Assembly: GCA_023053575.1 (NCBI GenBank)
Contig: JAKZAP010000014.1
Coordinates: forward strand, 14,534,938-14,598,937
Direction of reading: 5' to 3'
Source: Branchinecta lynchi
Taxonomy: Eukaryota > Arthropoda > Branchiopoda > Anostraca > Branchinectidae
Length of the DNA: 64,000 bases
This document shows, in pieces, positions 34,116 to 43,729 of the stretch (position 1 is its first letter; every line of letters begins with the position of its first letter). Made by a program: the position numbers and the translations under genes. The notes under the pieces were generated by a model that saw nothing but the letters and a program-made list of their open reading frames with translations, was not told the DNA's origin and searched no databases.

Positions 34116-34258
34116 CAATTATAACTAGTGTAAGGATAGTGTAGGTAACTAGTCCACGAAGCCGCGCCGCCGACGAAAATGATTCGGCGCGCCGCCGTTG
34201 GGGTCGGCCCGTCGGTAAAAACTCTGGGGTCGAATATTTTTAAGTGAAATTTTTCCAA
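32054..34258 (-). CDS. Reverse transcriptase of a non-LTR retrotransposon
   Basis: 734-codon uninterrupted frame. It copies element RNA into DNA at a nicked target (target-primed reverse transcription). Recognisable parts: post-endonuclease linker PWMTQGLLVSVNNRKTLY at 65-82; STGLDGLS at 234-241; KLIPLFKGGD at 277-286; DNYRPISLLP at 291-300; YGFRKNRSTELA at 329-340; palm motif with first catalytic Asp FLDLTKAFD at 362-370; GVPQGSVLGPLLF at 420-432; catalytic FADD at 451-454; and a C-terminal GPKIWNYLP near residue 690. The apurinic endonuclease and any ORF1 are missing, so it cannot be a complete element. Residues 1-50 do not look like the family and are probably read-in from flanking DNA, so the annotated ATG is unlikely to be a natural start. 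The lack of stops or frameshifts over 2 kb points to a young insertion. Confidence 0.92.
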   Translation of the reverse strand: MEKFHLKIFDPRVFTDGPTPTAARRIIFVGGAASWTSYLHYPYTSYNCHCPVMKEPQRKHLPRKPWMTQGLLVSVNNRKTLYRHYINDPTEENFHRFKEYRNKLNQLKRNAKETYFQNSFKNANGNPRKTWQIINSVIDPNKSEKKLHIKELISEKNSVKSPEEISSLLGSFFVNMGQKIKDKLSNAKSKRTLITKVTSQKLKKQQTMAEMQKFPSVTCDEVKKCICEIKGTRSTGLDGLSLQLIKKIQQAIIEPLAVLINRSLDEGIFPTKLKESKLIPLFKGGDPTVIDNYRPISLLPIFSKIYEKLAAKRLYEYFEANKILSDKQYGFRKNRSTELAITDLIMNIKAAQDDGLYSLAIFLDLTKAFDCVDFDILLGTLEGYGIKLTVLEWIRSYLTNRRCKILANGIISDSFDITCGVPQGSVLGPLLFLIYVNELSADIPFAYIISFADDTVLFLTHKNREQLITNAEVCLRATTEFLEERLLSLNTKKTKYIIFKHGNDRVYDSKINTADHEEIERVDHIKYLGIIIDEKLDWAIHIKFLYMKLSRAVGVLHRLKFIFPHKILLILYFSLFHSYLLYGTSIWASNYKSEWKQVQILQNKAIRAICKLEPRQSVKPLLIKLKILNVARLREKKIAETLYKVSTNTAPESFMSVFRRNDEIHQHDTRHASELVTEMRRLTSSGFSIKFTGPKIWNYLPNALKNANSIPEFKNKIKSFLLENIDLDPNFFYR

Positions 34259-34540
34259 TTTTCTTTCTATTGAGCTTTATCTTCCAAAGGCTCCAAGATG
34301 TTGTTCTGATTTGCCATTAGCAAGTGGACTAGGAGAAAGAGCCTTCGGTTGTGGCGGCAGTGTAAGACTGACAATCATGACCAAACATTGTATGCTGCCT
34401 TCACACCGCGTAAAGTGCCCAATAGTGGTCGCGATGCCGGTCGTTCCGTCCTTCTGTCCAGCCTCTTCCGGACAAGCTAGGACGGTGGAACTTGTCTTTC
34501 GTTCTGGACATAGCGCAATTTCACTGACCGCTGTCAAACA
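34116..34540. other. GC-rich flank, no confident feature
   Basis: Includes a local GC-rich inverted motif near 34160-34195 (GCGCCGCCGACG, then CGGCGCGCCGCC). No gene recognised. Confidence 0.45.
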
Positions 34541-35498
34541 TTTGAAATTAAGGGACAAACAATATATTTTTAAATAGCTAATGTGATAGTCGATTATGGG
34601 GTAAGAAAACATGCTGAGCACGATGACGAAAATCATTTTCTCACCAGACAAGTAGTTCGTCCGGAATCCGGCAAAAACCGGAAAGTTTCTTAAAAGTAAA
34701 AGTTTCATTTGAAGTTGATTAAATGTTTGATTTAGGAGTAAGAAGACATACTGAGCACGATGGTGAAAACCATTTTCTCGCTGGACCAGTAGTTCGTTCG
34801 GAATCCGGCAAAAACCGGAAAGGGTTAAAAATAAAAGTTTAATTTGAAGTTGATTAAATGTTCGATTATGGGTAATAAGCATGATGGTGGTGAAAATCAT
34901 TTTCTCGCCGGACGAGCAGTTCGTCCGGAATCCGGCCAAAACCGGAAAGTTTGTTCGAAGTAACAGTTTGACTTGAAGTTGATTAAATGCTTGATTAAGG
35001 GGTAAGAAGACATGCTGAAGCCGATGGTGGAAACCATTTTCTCGCAGGGCAACTAGTTCGCCTGTAATCCGGCCAAAACCGGAAAATATGTTAAAAGCAA
35101 AAAGGTTTATCTGAAGTTGATTAGATGATAGATTTAGGGGTAAGAAGAGACGCTGAGACTGTATGTGACGATCATTTTTTAACCAAGTCAAAGTTTTATT
35201 TAAAGTTGATTAGATGTTCTTTATAAGGAGATACGCCGGTTTCGTTTCTGAATTTTCTTTTTTTGCTGGACTAGTAGTTCGTTCGGAATTCGGGCGAAAC
35301 CGCAAATTTGGCAGTAGTAAAGCAGGAAATTTCGGTCAGTATCGTCAAAATAGATATGGCTTATAGAGGTATAGATAGATAGGTAGATAGAATATCTGAA
35401 CTCGGTTTTCTCTGATGATTCGCCTGGCGAAGACAAGACCCAATTGTCTGGATCAAATCTTAGATTTTTGGGATCCCATCGACACCTTTGGTCTTGTT
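34540..35498 (-). repeat. Family B element, tail-less copy
   Basis: Reads on the minus strand: head (GGTCTTGTTTCG on this strand at the right), then about six units in decaying order, ending at the AATCGACTATCACATTAGC block. The (GACGGACA)n tail is absent. A 304-codon minus frame (34277-35191) is a by-product of the unit period and is rejected as a gene. Confidence 0.82.
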
Positions 35499-35719
35499 TC
35501 GTCAGTCGGCTAACCGACCTGTGGACTGAGGTCTGAGCTCCATCCAACCGACCTACGCTCTTGGCACGGCGCGAAATTCAAAATTCTCATTGGAGAGATA
35601 GGCGCCTGTGACTGGAAGACGCCATTTTAGAGCTCAGTCGAACCGACCGGCGAGACGAAAAAACGCTCAATAGTGGCAAGTAGGTAGGTTAACCGACCTA
35701 CGGAGGAAAGGCAAAAAAC

Positions 35720-35890
35720 GCAACTAATCTTCGTCGATTCCTGTTTTGCAACAGATAGATCGGCCAGCCAGAGCTATCTTGTTTTGCTGACGCCACTAAT
35801 TCCCGATAAAGGGTGTCTGAAATTTTGGACGCTAGGGAGCAGTCTCTGCTTGTTTCAGTTTGGCAGAGCCAGCTTTCGATGACGCCGTCG
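35720..35890 (+). repeat. Family U repeat, copy 1
   Basis: ATTCCTGTTTTG(C/T)AACAG, ATCGGCCAGCC, ATCTTGTTTTGCTGA, GAACGCTAGGGAGCAG-type blocks match 36568-36775, about 850 bp downstream. Confidence 0.75.
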
Positions 35891-35934
35891 GACTAATCCA
35901 GAAAAAGTGGTTTCGCTGAGAATTCAGTCGGTAC

Positions 35935-36030
35935 TTCCTCTTCATAAGCCTGTCAAGTTTCATCCTCTGAGCTTACATAGAAGTGCCCGAGCTAGCAAAA
36001 GTGAGACAGAGACTACGATCGCTATATGTT
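35935..36030 (+). repeat. Family A tail fragment
   Basis: GTCAAGTTTCATCCTCTGAG, TAGAAGTGCCCGAGCTAGCA, then ACGATCGCTATATG. Terminal hairpin missing. Confidence 0.65.
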
Positions 36031-36284
36031 GAACCGAAGACTGCAAATTCCATAACAATGCTGATGATTTGTTGGCGGAAAAAATGATTTTCGGGGAAAA
36101 CATACAAAATAACTTTAAAAATGTTGAAAACAGAGCGCTGCCTCCGACCCAGAATTCAGTTCGGCGTGTCTTCGCAGACTACAGGTAACTGAAGCGTAGA
36201 CCAAAGCCTCTAACTTTAAATCCCTTGGACTTTTCGACAGTCCCGATGCAAAATTTATCTCAAAATAGACTAAGTATGAAAAAG

Positions 36285-36490
36285 TAGCATGTAGTACTAA
36301 CTGATGCTACTGCATACTACGATGCTACTATTATCAAGACTATGAAGACGGGATGCTACTGGATACTACTACATAAGATTGGACCAGTCTGAGGCACATT
36401 AAATGATAGTATTCTTTGCTATTACATAGTATTACATGCAACTTTTTTTGTACTACTACCGTACTACTACGCAGGCTACAAGTTTTTCAT
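36285..36490 (+). repeat. Family T repeat, copy 1
   Basis: GGATGCTACTGGATACTACT, TAAGATT, then AGTATTACATGCAACTTTTT and TACTACTACCGTAC match 40608-40815. It is rich in TACTAC motifs. Confidence 0.7.
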
Positions 36491-36567
36491 CGAGGTTAAG
36501 TCCTTGCAGCTGACAGTCCTTACGCGGACTGTCAGCTGTGATTCCAGATCGTATCTTTTACTACAAT

Positions 36568-36775
36568 AATCTTCGTAAATTCCTGTTTTGTAACAGACAG
36601 ATCGGCCAGCCCAGAGTCTATCACCGATAATGTAACAGATCCATCGGCTAGTCAGAGTCATCTTGTTTTGCTGATGCCACTGATCAGCGATAAAGTGTGT
36701 CCGAAATTTTGAACGCTAGGGAGCAGCCACAGTTTGTTTCTCTAGCCAGAGCCAGCTTCGATGACGCCGAAGCGG
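36568..36775 (+). repeat. Family U repeat, copy 2
   Basis: Direct repeat of 35720-35890 with a ~35-bp internal partial duplication (ATCGGCCAGCC / ATCGGCTAGTC). Confidence 0.75.
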
Positions 36776-37154
36776 GACGGTCTATTGATTTCATTTGTTG
36801 GGTTACTGCGTTAAACGTACTGGGAAAAAAGTCAACTATTGGTGACTCAAAGTAGGTCTTTAAGGTGTCTTATGAACGTCTGAGTGGGTGCTATGGGTTT
36901 TCACCATTATTTGGGCTTTTAACCATACTGTAGATCACCTTTTGCCATCTTTAAATCCGAGACAGTCCCCATGTACTGAAAATCACTTTGAGTCAAATCT
37001 ATATTTATAGATTCTGGGGTAAAATTGACGAAATTTACGGGGCAAAAACCAATAGGAGAGCGAAGCTTGGTCAGCCAGCAAGTTGCCTTCTTTTCAAAAA
37101 AGGCGGCAGAAAAGGCGAAGTCGCCTTTTTGACGAAAACGGGAAATTGACAAAG
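36776..37154. other. No recognised feature
   Basis: No exon or shared repeat recognised. Confidence 0.45.
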
Positions 37155-37310
37155 AGCGCTTTGGACCATCTTACGAAAATGCAAAACAAGTAGAAAACAA
37201 TCGAAACGAGGTTTCGATTGTTTTTTCGAAAAGGCAAACAAAAAAGCAACTATTCAAGTCGCTAGTCGAAACCAGGACTCGGAACGACCGTAAGATGATC
37301 TAGTGGCGCT
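37155..37310. mobile_element. Short inverted-repeat element (MITE-like)
   Basis: The ends AGCGCTTTGGACCATCTTAC and GTAAGATGATCTAGTGGCGC are imperfect inverted repeats. Inside is a perfect hairpin at 37198-37220 (CAATCGAAAC, loop GAG, GTTTCGATTG). No clear target duplication. The stretch 37311-37865 holds nothing recognised. Confidence 0.65.
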
Positions 37311-37865
37311 TTTCGGAATTACTCAGGATGGCAATATCAAAGTATTTCCCAGCAGGACCCTCAAAGAGGAATACAAATGTTGCGTGAATTTACAAATAAC
37401 AAAATAATAAAAGCTAAAAATTTGCTGCGTCTAATTCTTTCATGTGCCTAATTTTAATATCAATTCCGCTGAACAGTCAGACATATTTCAAGAAGAAAAG
37501 GTGTGTCCACTAAGATAAATTGCCTTCTGTGTCTGACCCTCTAATACATACTCAATGAGCAGATCAAACTGGTGGACTTGTTGCTCCGAGATGGCTACTT
37601 CTGTGTACAATTATTTGTGAATGATGTTTGCTGTTGTTAGGATTTTGGAGAAAGATAAGGTGTAACTGTGTTCTCAATAACCATACCTGTCGACTAATAA
37701 TGTTTTCCCCCTATTTTCCACCGCACCACTCAACTTCTCTCAGTGATGGAAGGTACAGTATCGCAGTGCGGCTCGGAAGCAGTAGGGAGCAGTAGGCCCT
37801 CGGAAGCAGTAGGCCCTGATTCATCTTCCAGATTTTTTCAAGGGGTTGCCAACTCTTGCTTTTTG

Positions 37866-38425
37866 CGTACAGCAAGTGCCCGGTGCCCAGGCGGTGCCGG
37901 TAACGGCTGACACTAGCCGTCACCGGTTGCTCTGGTGTAAGAACATTAAAATAGGTATGTTTCGAAGCGATTGAAAGATGAATCGCCTAATTTCGGCACT
38001 GTCAGAAGTTTCATAACAGATAACACGAGGATGCCCGGTTTCAAAAGATAATTCGTAACAGATAACACTTCGGATGTTATCTATTGTGTTTCAAAATGTT
38101 ATGCATGATAAACGTTACCATCAGAAAGAACCGAAAAACCACCAAAAAGTAGCTGCTGAGTTTTGCGACATCATGACGATAAGGAATAAAGTCAATAGAT
38201 GCTTTTTTGGCTCTTCCTAACAAACCTTGTCAAGCATAAGATTTCATGCATAACGCTTTCAAACACAACAGACAACATCCGAAGTGTTATCTGTTACGCA
38301 TTATCTGTTGAAACCGCGCATCCTCGTGTTATCTGTTATGATACTTCTGACAGTAGCTGGCATCGGTGCCGGCACCACGGATTTAATTCGGTACCAACCG
38401 GTGACGTGAAAGGGTGTACAGTAGG
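37866..38425 (+). repeat. Family W GC-rich repeat, split by a palindromic element
   Basis: CAGCAAGTGCCCGGTGCC, then CCGTCACCGGTTGCT, GTAAGAACATTAAAATA and, after the nested element, GGTGCCGGCACC. The same order is found on the opposite strand at 40830-41012 without the nested element. Confidence 0.75.
37998..38354. mobile_element. Family F palindromic MITE, ~115-bp arms
   Basis: Outer ends ACTGTCAGAAGT / ACTTCTGACAGT are perfect inverted repeats. Arms of about 115 bp pair at roughly 90% identity by eye (ATAACAGATAACACGAGGAT occurs inverted in the right arm). The central ~130 bp are unpaired. No clear target duplication. Nested in family W. Confidence 0.85.
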
Positions 38426-38447
38426 TGCCGGGAAGCGGGTAACTCCC

Positions 38448-39120
38448 GGATTCCAGACATCCGTTTTCGTCGAGACCAATCTAGAAGGTGAAGCCAGGGC
38501 TAAAACGTCTGGATTTCCGGGCCGTTCAGCACCCCAGATTCGGAATCCGGATGTCTGCAAGGTGCCATAGAGGCGATACATTCGAGAGAATGAGTGATAA
38601 CATGACTTTGGACATGTAGGAAGAAAGGGAGAATGATTAGCAGTTCTGATTAGGATGCACAGGGGACCTCTAGTAATCGTTGGAGAATAGCAAAATTAGT
38701 TGTCATCATTAAAATGAAAATCTGGAAGGGCTTTAATTGACGATGCGGAAGCCCTGGACATCCGGGAATCTGGAAAGCCTGGCTTTCGGTCGACCCGGAG
38801 TCGATACAGCCGTTTTCTAGGTAAAGCGGCCAAAAATGTCTGGAACTCTGAGGTGTCGGGAACCAAGATTCAGGATGTCTGGAAGGTGTCATAGTGGCAA
38901 CTCATTTGAGAGACATAATGAATATGCAGAGGGATGATGACTGACAATTATACTTTCGATGCAAAATTATGTTTGGAACGTGAAGGGGGCATCATTAAAT
39001 GTTGAAGAACAGTAAAATTAGCTGTCGTTATTTTCATGAAAATCTGGAAGGATTGGCTTGACCATACGGAAGCTGCGGACCTCTGGGAATCTGGAAAGCC
39101 TGATTTTCAGTCGACCCATT
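38448..39120 (+). repeat. Diverged tandem repeat of ~300-320 bp (family Z)
   Basis: GAATCTGGAAAGCCTGGCTT with TCGGTCGACCC recurs (38768; 39089). Preceding GAAAATCTGGAAGG lies at 38715 and 39039. A more diverged unit starts near 38450. It lies just upstream of the arrestin first exon. Confidence 0.65.
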
Positions 39121-39417
39121 CACTCCTTGGCGGTCTCAGCACCATCTTTATCACATCACGCTTTTATTCGATCAGTGCTTGCACTTTTACCCTTGAGAAG
39201 TTGCGATGCCCTCTGGCCACGCACCTTAGATGGGTAGGCGGAGAGGAGTCACCACTCACCCACAGCAGAGAACACAGAAACCTAAAGAATCAGCAGTTCA
39301 TAACAATCATAACGATGTGATGACTAATACCATAAAGCAATTGATTGTACTGGAATAAAATAAGGTGCAATAAGGTACGCTGGAGTGAAGGAAGGATAAG
39401 TGAATTAAAAGTGCAGA

Positions 39418-39592
39418 ATGGAAGGATATAGTACGAAGATGAGTAGGATAAGTGACACTGTTTCTGTCCCACCGAGCCGGAAGTTGACAAAGTTTTTGAT
39501 TTTGTTTGATAATACTAATCTGCTGTTTTTCCCTGGGCAGTTTCTGACAGGAAGAGTCCTGGTGGAGCTTGAGGACGAAACTCCGGTACTTG
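39418..39592 (+). CDS. Arrestin domain-containing protein, first coding exon
   Basis: Start ATG at 39418 (A at -3, G at +4; in-frame TAA at 39406-39408). The frame reads 58 codons plus one base to a consensus donor, G|GTAAGT, at 39593 (phase 1). After about 20 polar residues comes the first part of an arrestin N-domain: KLTKFLILFDNTN (22-34), FFPGQ (37-41), LTGRVLVELED (43-53). This matches the family pattern F-x-I-x-FDN...YFPGQ-x-(L/V)-x-G-x-V-x-VEL. Alpha-arrestins of this type (ARRDC/TXNIP group) are cytosolic adaptors linking membrane proteins to ubiquitin ligases; their PPxY motifs lie C-terminal and would be outside the window. A second ATG at 39439 is possible. The next recognised exon is at 61220, and the expected middle exon was not found. 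Confidence 0.82.
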
Positions 39593-40011
39593 GTAAGTTT
39601 GTTCACATCATGTAGCCTGTGGTAGACTATTCCACAGGTCCAGACTTCCCAAAAACATCTGAAAGATTCATGTGTTCGTAAGGAATGAAACAAAAGTATG
39701 GATGCACATTTCTCCTTCGTCCCCTACTGACTTTGCGCCAAGGTTCGTATAATGAATATGGGGCAAACACTGATAATAGAGGCAATATCTGCCAAAAATC
39801 AGTAGAATCAGAGCATTTTCGCTAAATTTTGCTTGTTGTTCACTTAACACCTAGAACTTCAACTAGGCAGGCAGTAAGCAGACATAGCAATCGTCTGGTG
39901 AAGTGAGCAAACTTACTCGAATAAACAAGGTCAAAGCCGTCGGCGGGATCTAGCCCCATGTGTTTCTTACCGACTGGATTTTTCGATAGCCCAGTGCAGC
40001 TTTATGTAAAT
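39593..40011. other. Start of the long arrestin intron
   Basis: Begins with the donor GTAAGT. No repeat recognised before the family H element at 40012. Confidence 0.6.
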
Positions 40012-40190
40012 AGGAGGGGTATCCAACCTCGAACCTGGCCTAAAATCTTACAAGGTTTCTTCCGTGCAGTCCAGAAAAGGTCCTAGGTCAACCAGGGCTT
40101 TCTTCTTCACAGTTAGGACCTTGACAGGGCTGCATTTAAAATTTTCTTTCAACCATTTTAGGAGAGGTCCGAGGTTGGATACCCCTCCTG
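40012..40190. mobile_element. Family H MITE, copy 2
   Basis: Inverted repeats of about 34 bp: left starts AGGAGGGGTATCCAACCTCG; right ends GGTTGGATACCCCTCCT. The 179-bp element lies 420 bp inside the arrestin intron. No clear target duplication. Confidence 0.82.
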
Positions 40191-40607
40191 TACGATTCAA
40201 ATGACCACGTGGTTCTTAGTGAAATCAATGTATAACCGCATATTTTCCCGAGTTTCTACCCTTCACCACACAGGCAACAAACGTCTTGCCAAAACGTATC
40301 CATGGCGAAACGTTCCTACTCGAAACGCCTCGATGAAATGTCCCCGTACACACACTAAACATGACTATTGCTTTTTTGGGGATTTCAGGGTTTTCATAGA
40401 ATAGAATAGAATATAATTTATTGCACAAAAAGCCTGAGGCCATGGCAAATGAATCCAGATACTTTCAAAGCAGATTCCGTTCTGAAAGAAGGCTTAACAC
40501 TTGCAGTTAATGAGGAGTTATGCACTCCCCGGCACCTGCTCTACACCCCCCGATTACAATTTTTAACAGATTTTTATTAGAATTAGTCGTATAGAGTTGT
40601 GCGAAAA

Positions 40608-40815
40608 AGTAACATGCGTTGTAACTGTTGCCGCTGCATGCCACTACCAGCAAACTGGATACACAACAGCAAGATTGGATGCTATCTGATACTACTACTT
40701 AAGATTAACCCAGTCGGAGGCATGTTACGTTAAAGTATTCCATACTACTACATATCAATACATGCAACTTTTTCGTACAACTACCATACAGCTGCACAGT
40801 CAAAGATTTTTCATA
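40608..40815 (+). repeat. Family T repeat, copy 2
   Basis: Same block order as 36285-36490 (ACTACTACTTAAGATT, ACATGCAACTTTTTCGTAC). The stretch 40191-40607 contains GAAACGT/CCATGGCGAAACGTTCC motifs near 40270-40340 that resemble the ends of family I but no complete element. Confidence 0.7.
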
Positions 40816-40829
40816 GGGCCTTTCTCGGC

Positions 40830-41012
40830 ACCGGCCGTCACCAACCAGAATTAGCGGTGCAGGCACCGGTGCCGTCGACAGATTGGGTCATCTATTAAAC
40901 GCTTCTAAACATGTTTATTTTGATGTTCTAACACATAGCAACCGGTGCCGGCTGGTATCAGCTTGCGCCGGCACCGACCGGACACTGCGGCACCGGGCAC
41001 TTGCTGTACACT
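40830..41012 (-). repeat. Family W repeat, copy 2 (uninterrupted)
   Basis: Reverse complement of 37866-37997 joined to 38355-38425, without the palindromic element. It therefore shows the empty state of that insertion site in the family. The stretch 41013-41330 holds nothing recognised. Confidence 0.7.
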
Positions 41013-41329
41013 AAAATCGAGAGCGGATAACCACTCGGTATGTTATTTTGTCCTTTTACGCTACATTTTATCGGTTTCTTTTTGTCCTCTAATTGCTCTC
41101 GGTTTGGTCGCTATCGACGTTTCGTAGGTAAGATCTAAGCCACGGTTTGAATTCCCCATTGTTGTTTCCCGGCTTCAGGGTGATTTCAGTAGCTCCGAGA
41201 TCATCTCAGGGCACGAAGATGAGATTGATTACAAATGCAAATAAAAGTTAAACAATTAGAGCTGAGATCTGACAGTCTAGTTATCATCACTTATTCACTT
41301 AAATAGGCTTGAAAACCCGTTAAAGGTTA

Positions 41330-42038
41330 AACCAATTATTAAACCAATTGGTTGGATTAAGGGATAACGAGACATGCTGAATTCCTTTCTGAAGTTTATT
41401 TTCTGGCCGGGTAAGTAGTTTGCCCGGAATCCGGCCAGGAAGTTTTAAATAACCGAATGAGATAGTCGATATTTAATGTAAGGAGACATGTTGAATCTAA
41501 TCTTTCTCGCCGTACAAGGAGTTTAGCCTACCGTAAAAAAAAAAAAAAAAAAAAAATCCATTCTTTCGATTAGAGGTTCATAGGAATCTGTGGTAAGAAC
41601 ATTCCAAGGAATCCTTCTCTGGATTTATTTTCGGCAAAAACCCGGAAATTTGGATAGATTGCTTTTTGTTTCGTTCGGCCCTCGATGTCAACAGGTCCTT
41701 TTCTATGCATGCAGTTGGCCCGGAATACAGCTAAAACGAGGAATTTAGTCAAAGTAAAGGACTTTTCTCAAGTCGATTAAAGGTGATACATAGGCTAGGG
41801 GTAAACATGTATACTGAATCGGTACCTGAACTTGGTTTTTGTCATCTGATTAGTTGTTTGGCCAAATTTGTCGAAAATATCAAAACGGCATCATTTCCTA
41901 TGCAAGCGGTTGATCTGGCATAAATAGTACGATGTTAAAGGGGTCTGGCGAAGACCGGAAATATCACCCGATTGTCGGGATCAAGGAGTCTAATAAATGT
42001 TCAGCATTTGGGATCCCATCGGGATCTTTGGCCTTGTT
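41330..42038 (-). repeat. Family B element, diverged
   Basis: Reads on the minus strand from a head at 42038 (GGGATCTTTGGCCTTGTT on this strand) through diverged units (GCCCGGAATCCGGCC). The tail is missing and an A-run of about 22 lies near 41536. Confidence 0.75.
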
Positions 42039-42170
42039 CTCAAAGATTCTATGATTTTTCATATGCAGCTGCCCCCCACCCACCCACCCGAGGAGGGAGG
42101 TAAATGACGCCCCCGAGTAAGCAGTAGGAGGGGTGCTTTAAACTGTTGTATGGGATAGCCTATCTGACTG
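41990..42170 (+). repeat. Family K segment, copy 1
   Basis: Consists of a family B head (minus) plus the adjoining ~130 bp (GATTTTTCATATGCAGCTGC, ATGACGCCCCCGAGTAAGCA). The same composite occurs at 43793-43972. Confidence 0.75.
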
Positions 42171-42582
42171 CGGTATACACAGTTTGCTGAGGAAAGGAAG
42201 ATCGAGCTTCGGGCGGGAGTCCGGACTGGACTTCGAATTATTAAAACTCCTGTCAGGCTATCAATCCGAATAGCCTTATGAAAAGTCATGAAGTTCGGAT
42301 AATGACGTTTCATGCGTTTTGTCAATTTCACGCATTTGTTCAGTTCGATTATTTACGATGAATCGCGGGAGGCATGGCCAGGAGGTCCGAAGACGGTAAA
42401 CCTAATTAAGAAACTGACAGGCATTAACCAAGTCTATCTTGGAGAAACTAGTGTTCGTAAAACTATTGTCTAATGTTTTTTTAATCACCGACAGAGTCTG
42501 ATCTGAATAATTTGAATACTATCATTCTCACTGTTAAATAACGGTTGTTCCGAGCTGCTGATTACTGTTTTATTGACAAATA

Positions 42583-42737
42583 GTAAGTAAGTAAGCAAGT
42601 TTTAATTACACTAAAGCACTGCCGGCAAGGGCATCACAGTTCACAAGTGAACTGAAAGCAAAAATGCTCCTCTGCCGGGATTTCGACTTCCCTTCGTTTA
42701 CAAGGCCAGCGTTCTAGCAATTGGGATACCGAGGTCC
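42583..42737 (-). mobile_element. tRNA-Thr-derived SINE
   Basis: On the minus strand the head (42737 to about 42669) aligns with a tRNA. It has CCCAATTGCTAGAACGC in the A-box region, an anticodon arm with loop CTTGTAA (anticodon TGT, threonine) and AAGTCGAAATCCC in the B-box position. It cannot be a functional tRNA because the 3' acceptor strand does not pair with the 5' strand. It is followed by a body with GCCCTTGCCGGCAGTGCT and a 3' tail of ACTT repeats (42583-42605). The body and tail resemble the 3' end of the retrotransposon at 31822, the usual arrangement for a SINE and its LINE partner. Confidence 0.8.
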
Positions 42738-42796
42738 TTGGGCGTCTTCCCCATTACACAAATAAACAAAAAATATATCTTTATATTCAAACAATG

Positions 42797-42890
42797 TTTA
42801 CAACGGATACGTCAGCTACGATTCTTCATCAGCGATAATTCGGCCCTTCTTGGCAAGGGTCCTCGTCAGGCTGTCAATCTTCTGAGTCAA
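42797..42890 (+). repeat. Family S fragment
   Basis: ACAACGGATACGTCAGCTAC, TTCGGCCCTTCTTGGCAAGG, GTCCTCGTCAGGCT match 60680-60765. A degenerate family B unit follows at 42945-43020. Confidence 0.65.
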
Positions 42891-43729
42891 CGTCGGGGAA
42901 GGAAACAAACCTGTAAATTTTAGGCCCTAATTGACTGAAAAAACCTATAATTGATTACAGAAAATGATTGTCATGTACGGATTCAGCACGTCTTCTTACC
43001 CTGAAATCGAACATCTAATCGGGTTGTCGGCGAAACTTCCCTGTTGCGAAATGTCCCCAATCGAAACGTCCCCATGGCAAAACGTCCCCAGCAATAGATT
43101 TTTTGTTGTTTATCGCTGAGGGATAGCTAGGCCTATGAGATTACTGACTGCGTCATACGTTCAGACAAAAAATCTTCTTCGAATATAATATTTTAAAAAC
43201 TACGACGGGTTGCTTACTTCAGCATTTAACCGATAGTGAATAAAAAAACCAAAGTGTTGCTCCCGGCTATAGCAATTTCTTAAAGAAAGCGCAAATATAT
43301 AGTAGATCGTCAATTTTCGTTTTATCCTTTATTTAATTGGTTTATTTGTGTGTTAGTTTACGCCGCGATATAACTCATTGGTCTCGCTTTTGTCCGATAT
43401 TTAATTATGGAATATTTTTTGTCAAAGGATTGTATTAAAGGATCAAACCGTCTTACCTAGATTTAGTGTGTCCCTACCTAACTAATCGTTTCATCCGCTT
43501 TTGTTTACTCGCTTCCCATGTCTTTCTTGTCCACCATAATGGCAAATTTCTGCGTTCTCCTTGTTTGACTCTCTTTGAGCCACAGCGGACTTCCCCTTTC
43601 TATGAGGAGCATATTGGTGAATGGGTGATCCTCAGATAGTGCATGTTGCTTCAAACGACCTAGAACTGATCAGTTACGAGCTCATGGCAAGACATATTAC
43701 ACTATATATTTTAATTGGAAACAATACAT

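Noticed and set aside
34277..35191. 304-codon open frame on the minus strand
   Set aside because: It lies across family B tandem units whose ~137-bp period keeps stops out of one frame. The translation only repeats the unit and matches no protein motif.
42669..42737. Possible functional tRNA-Thr gene on the minus strand
   Set aside because: The acceptor strands do not pair, the B-box is degenerate, and the sequence continues into a body and short-repeat tail, which marks it as a SINE head.
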